Shown here piece after piece: positions 63,348 to 64,000 of a stretch of DNA of 64,000 nucleotides. The notes under the pieces are model-generated. The model searched no databases, was not told the origin of the DNA, and saw only the letters and a program-made list of their open reading frames with translations. The translations under genes were made by a program, and so were the position numbers. This stretch comes from Antennarius striatus (lineage: Eukaryota > Chordata > Actinopteri > Lophiiformes > Antennariidae). Positions within the stretch are counted from its first letter, which is position 1. Every line of letters begins with the position of its first letter. The DNA lies in assembly GCF_040054535.1 (NCBI RefSeq), contig NC_090794.1, forward strand, positions 809,501 through 873,500, written 5' to 3'.

Positions 63348-63948
63348 CTAATCTGTGATAATGAGGATTACCTCATCGGTTAATCCGCCACATTGACAGA
63401 CGAACCAGCTGAGATTACAACCGACAACCAAAACAGACCCGCCCCCTCAGATCCCACCAATCAGCTGCTCCGACCGTCAGGACACACTGATCGCGTCGTC
63501 ATGCCGACGGCTTCGGGCTTCACGTGACGTGAAGATGGCTTGACGTGTTGTCATGGTAACGACTTGTCTCTTATGTAACCGGGTCGACGCCCATCGAGCT
63601 CAACATCCAATCAGCAGCAGGCACCAGAGGTGCAATGGGCGGAGCCACAGGATTCGACAATGTTAAGTGAAACACGCTACCCATAAGCCTCTGGGGCCTT
63701 GGCTGTGATATATTGTTAACGGACTCCAGATCAATAAAGTAAAGGCTGCAAACGTTCAATAAAGTTTTGTGACGTAACAAAAACGTTCCGGAAACTTTCA
63801 GGAACTTTTTTCCCCGACAGCTTCTTAACGTTTTGCTCTTTGAACGCCGCCCAGCTTACCGGATCCTGATTGGTTCGTTAGTCCAATGCCGACAGAAGAT
63901 AAATAACAACAACCTGTTTTGCGAGGACGCCGTGAAATCCCAGCTTAC
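61915..63948. other. Region upstream of the plekhg3 start codon
   Basis: It contains purine-rich tracts around 62.04-62.17 kb, a CpG-richer block at 62.4-62.9 kb and a TG array at 63298-63347. No coding exon is recognised. It probably holds plekhg3 leader introns. Confidence 0.5.
63298..63347. repeat. (TG)n microsatellite
   Basis: Uninterrupted TG array. Confidence 0.95.
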
Positions 63949-64000
63949 CTTAAACGCAGCGCGGACGGACGGAGGACCCGGGTCTGCTCAGTCCTGACGG
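63949..64000 (-). other. Possible non-coding first exon cut by the window edge
   Basis: On the minus strand a GC-rich, ATG-free stretch ends TTTAAG followed by a consensus donor GTAAGC at 63948. It could be a 5' UTR exon of plekhg3 about 2 kb upstream of the start codon, or belong to a neighbouring minus-strand gene. Only the donor side is in view. Confidence 0.3.

Overview
The window is vertebrate nuclear DNA, most likely from a teleost with a compact genome. Eight protein-coding genes were read exon by exon; all but the short LBH gene match known vertebrate families along their whole length. Introns are short (about 70 to 1,500 bp), simple repeats (CA/TG, AAT, CAA) are abundant, and many introns are filled with minisatellites. 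No bacterial, plasmid or viral gene was seen. Exon boundaries were set by eye from splice signals, and codon phase was checked across every junction, so each CDS below closes to a whole number of codons.

Layout: a degenerate tRNA-Lys-like sequence (8-80, minus); a peripherin-2-like photoreceptor tetraspanin (1295-3114, plus); an intergenic stretch; brain-type creatine kinase ckb with its TATA promoter (7478-12338, plus); convergent with it, the kinase mark3 (13373-18566, minus); a Sec6/EXOC3-like gene of the tnfaip2/exoc3l4 type (19987-24538, minus); a short LBH-domain gene, lbhd2-like (26374-26817, plus); cep170b (29426-39178, minus); the formin inf2 (42454-48468, minus); and the RhoGEF plekhg3 (51698-61914, minus), with a possible non-coding first exon at the right edge.

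From what I know of the human map, CKB, MARK3, TNFAIP2/EXOC3L4 and LBHD2 lie together at 14q32.32, INF2 and CEP170B at 14q32.33, and PLEKHG3 at 14q23.3. The window therefore looks like a shrunken and partly rearranged counterpart of human 14q, with intervening genes (EIF5, AKT1, SIVA1 and others) absent. Several products act on the cytoskeleton: MARK3 and CEP170B on microtubules and centrosomes, INF2 on actin and membranes, PLEKHG3 on Rho-family signalling, and the Sec6-like protein on membranes. I see no evidence that they form an operon-like system; the linkage is ancestral synteny.

No undescribed multi-gene system was found. The observations most worth a second look are a U12-type AT-AC intron in the FHA region of cep170b, a 135-bp triplication that copies a cep170b 3' splice site, a tnfaip2-like intron built almost wholly of a 35-bp repeat carrying the 3' splice-site sequence, an 11-nt microexon in plekhg3, and a small LBH-domain gene between tnfaip2 and cep170b.
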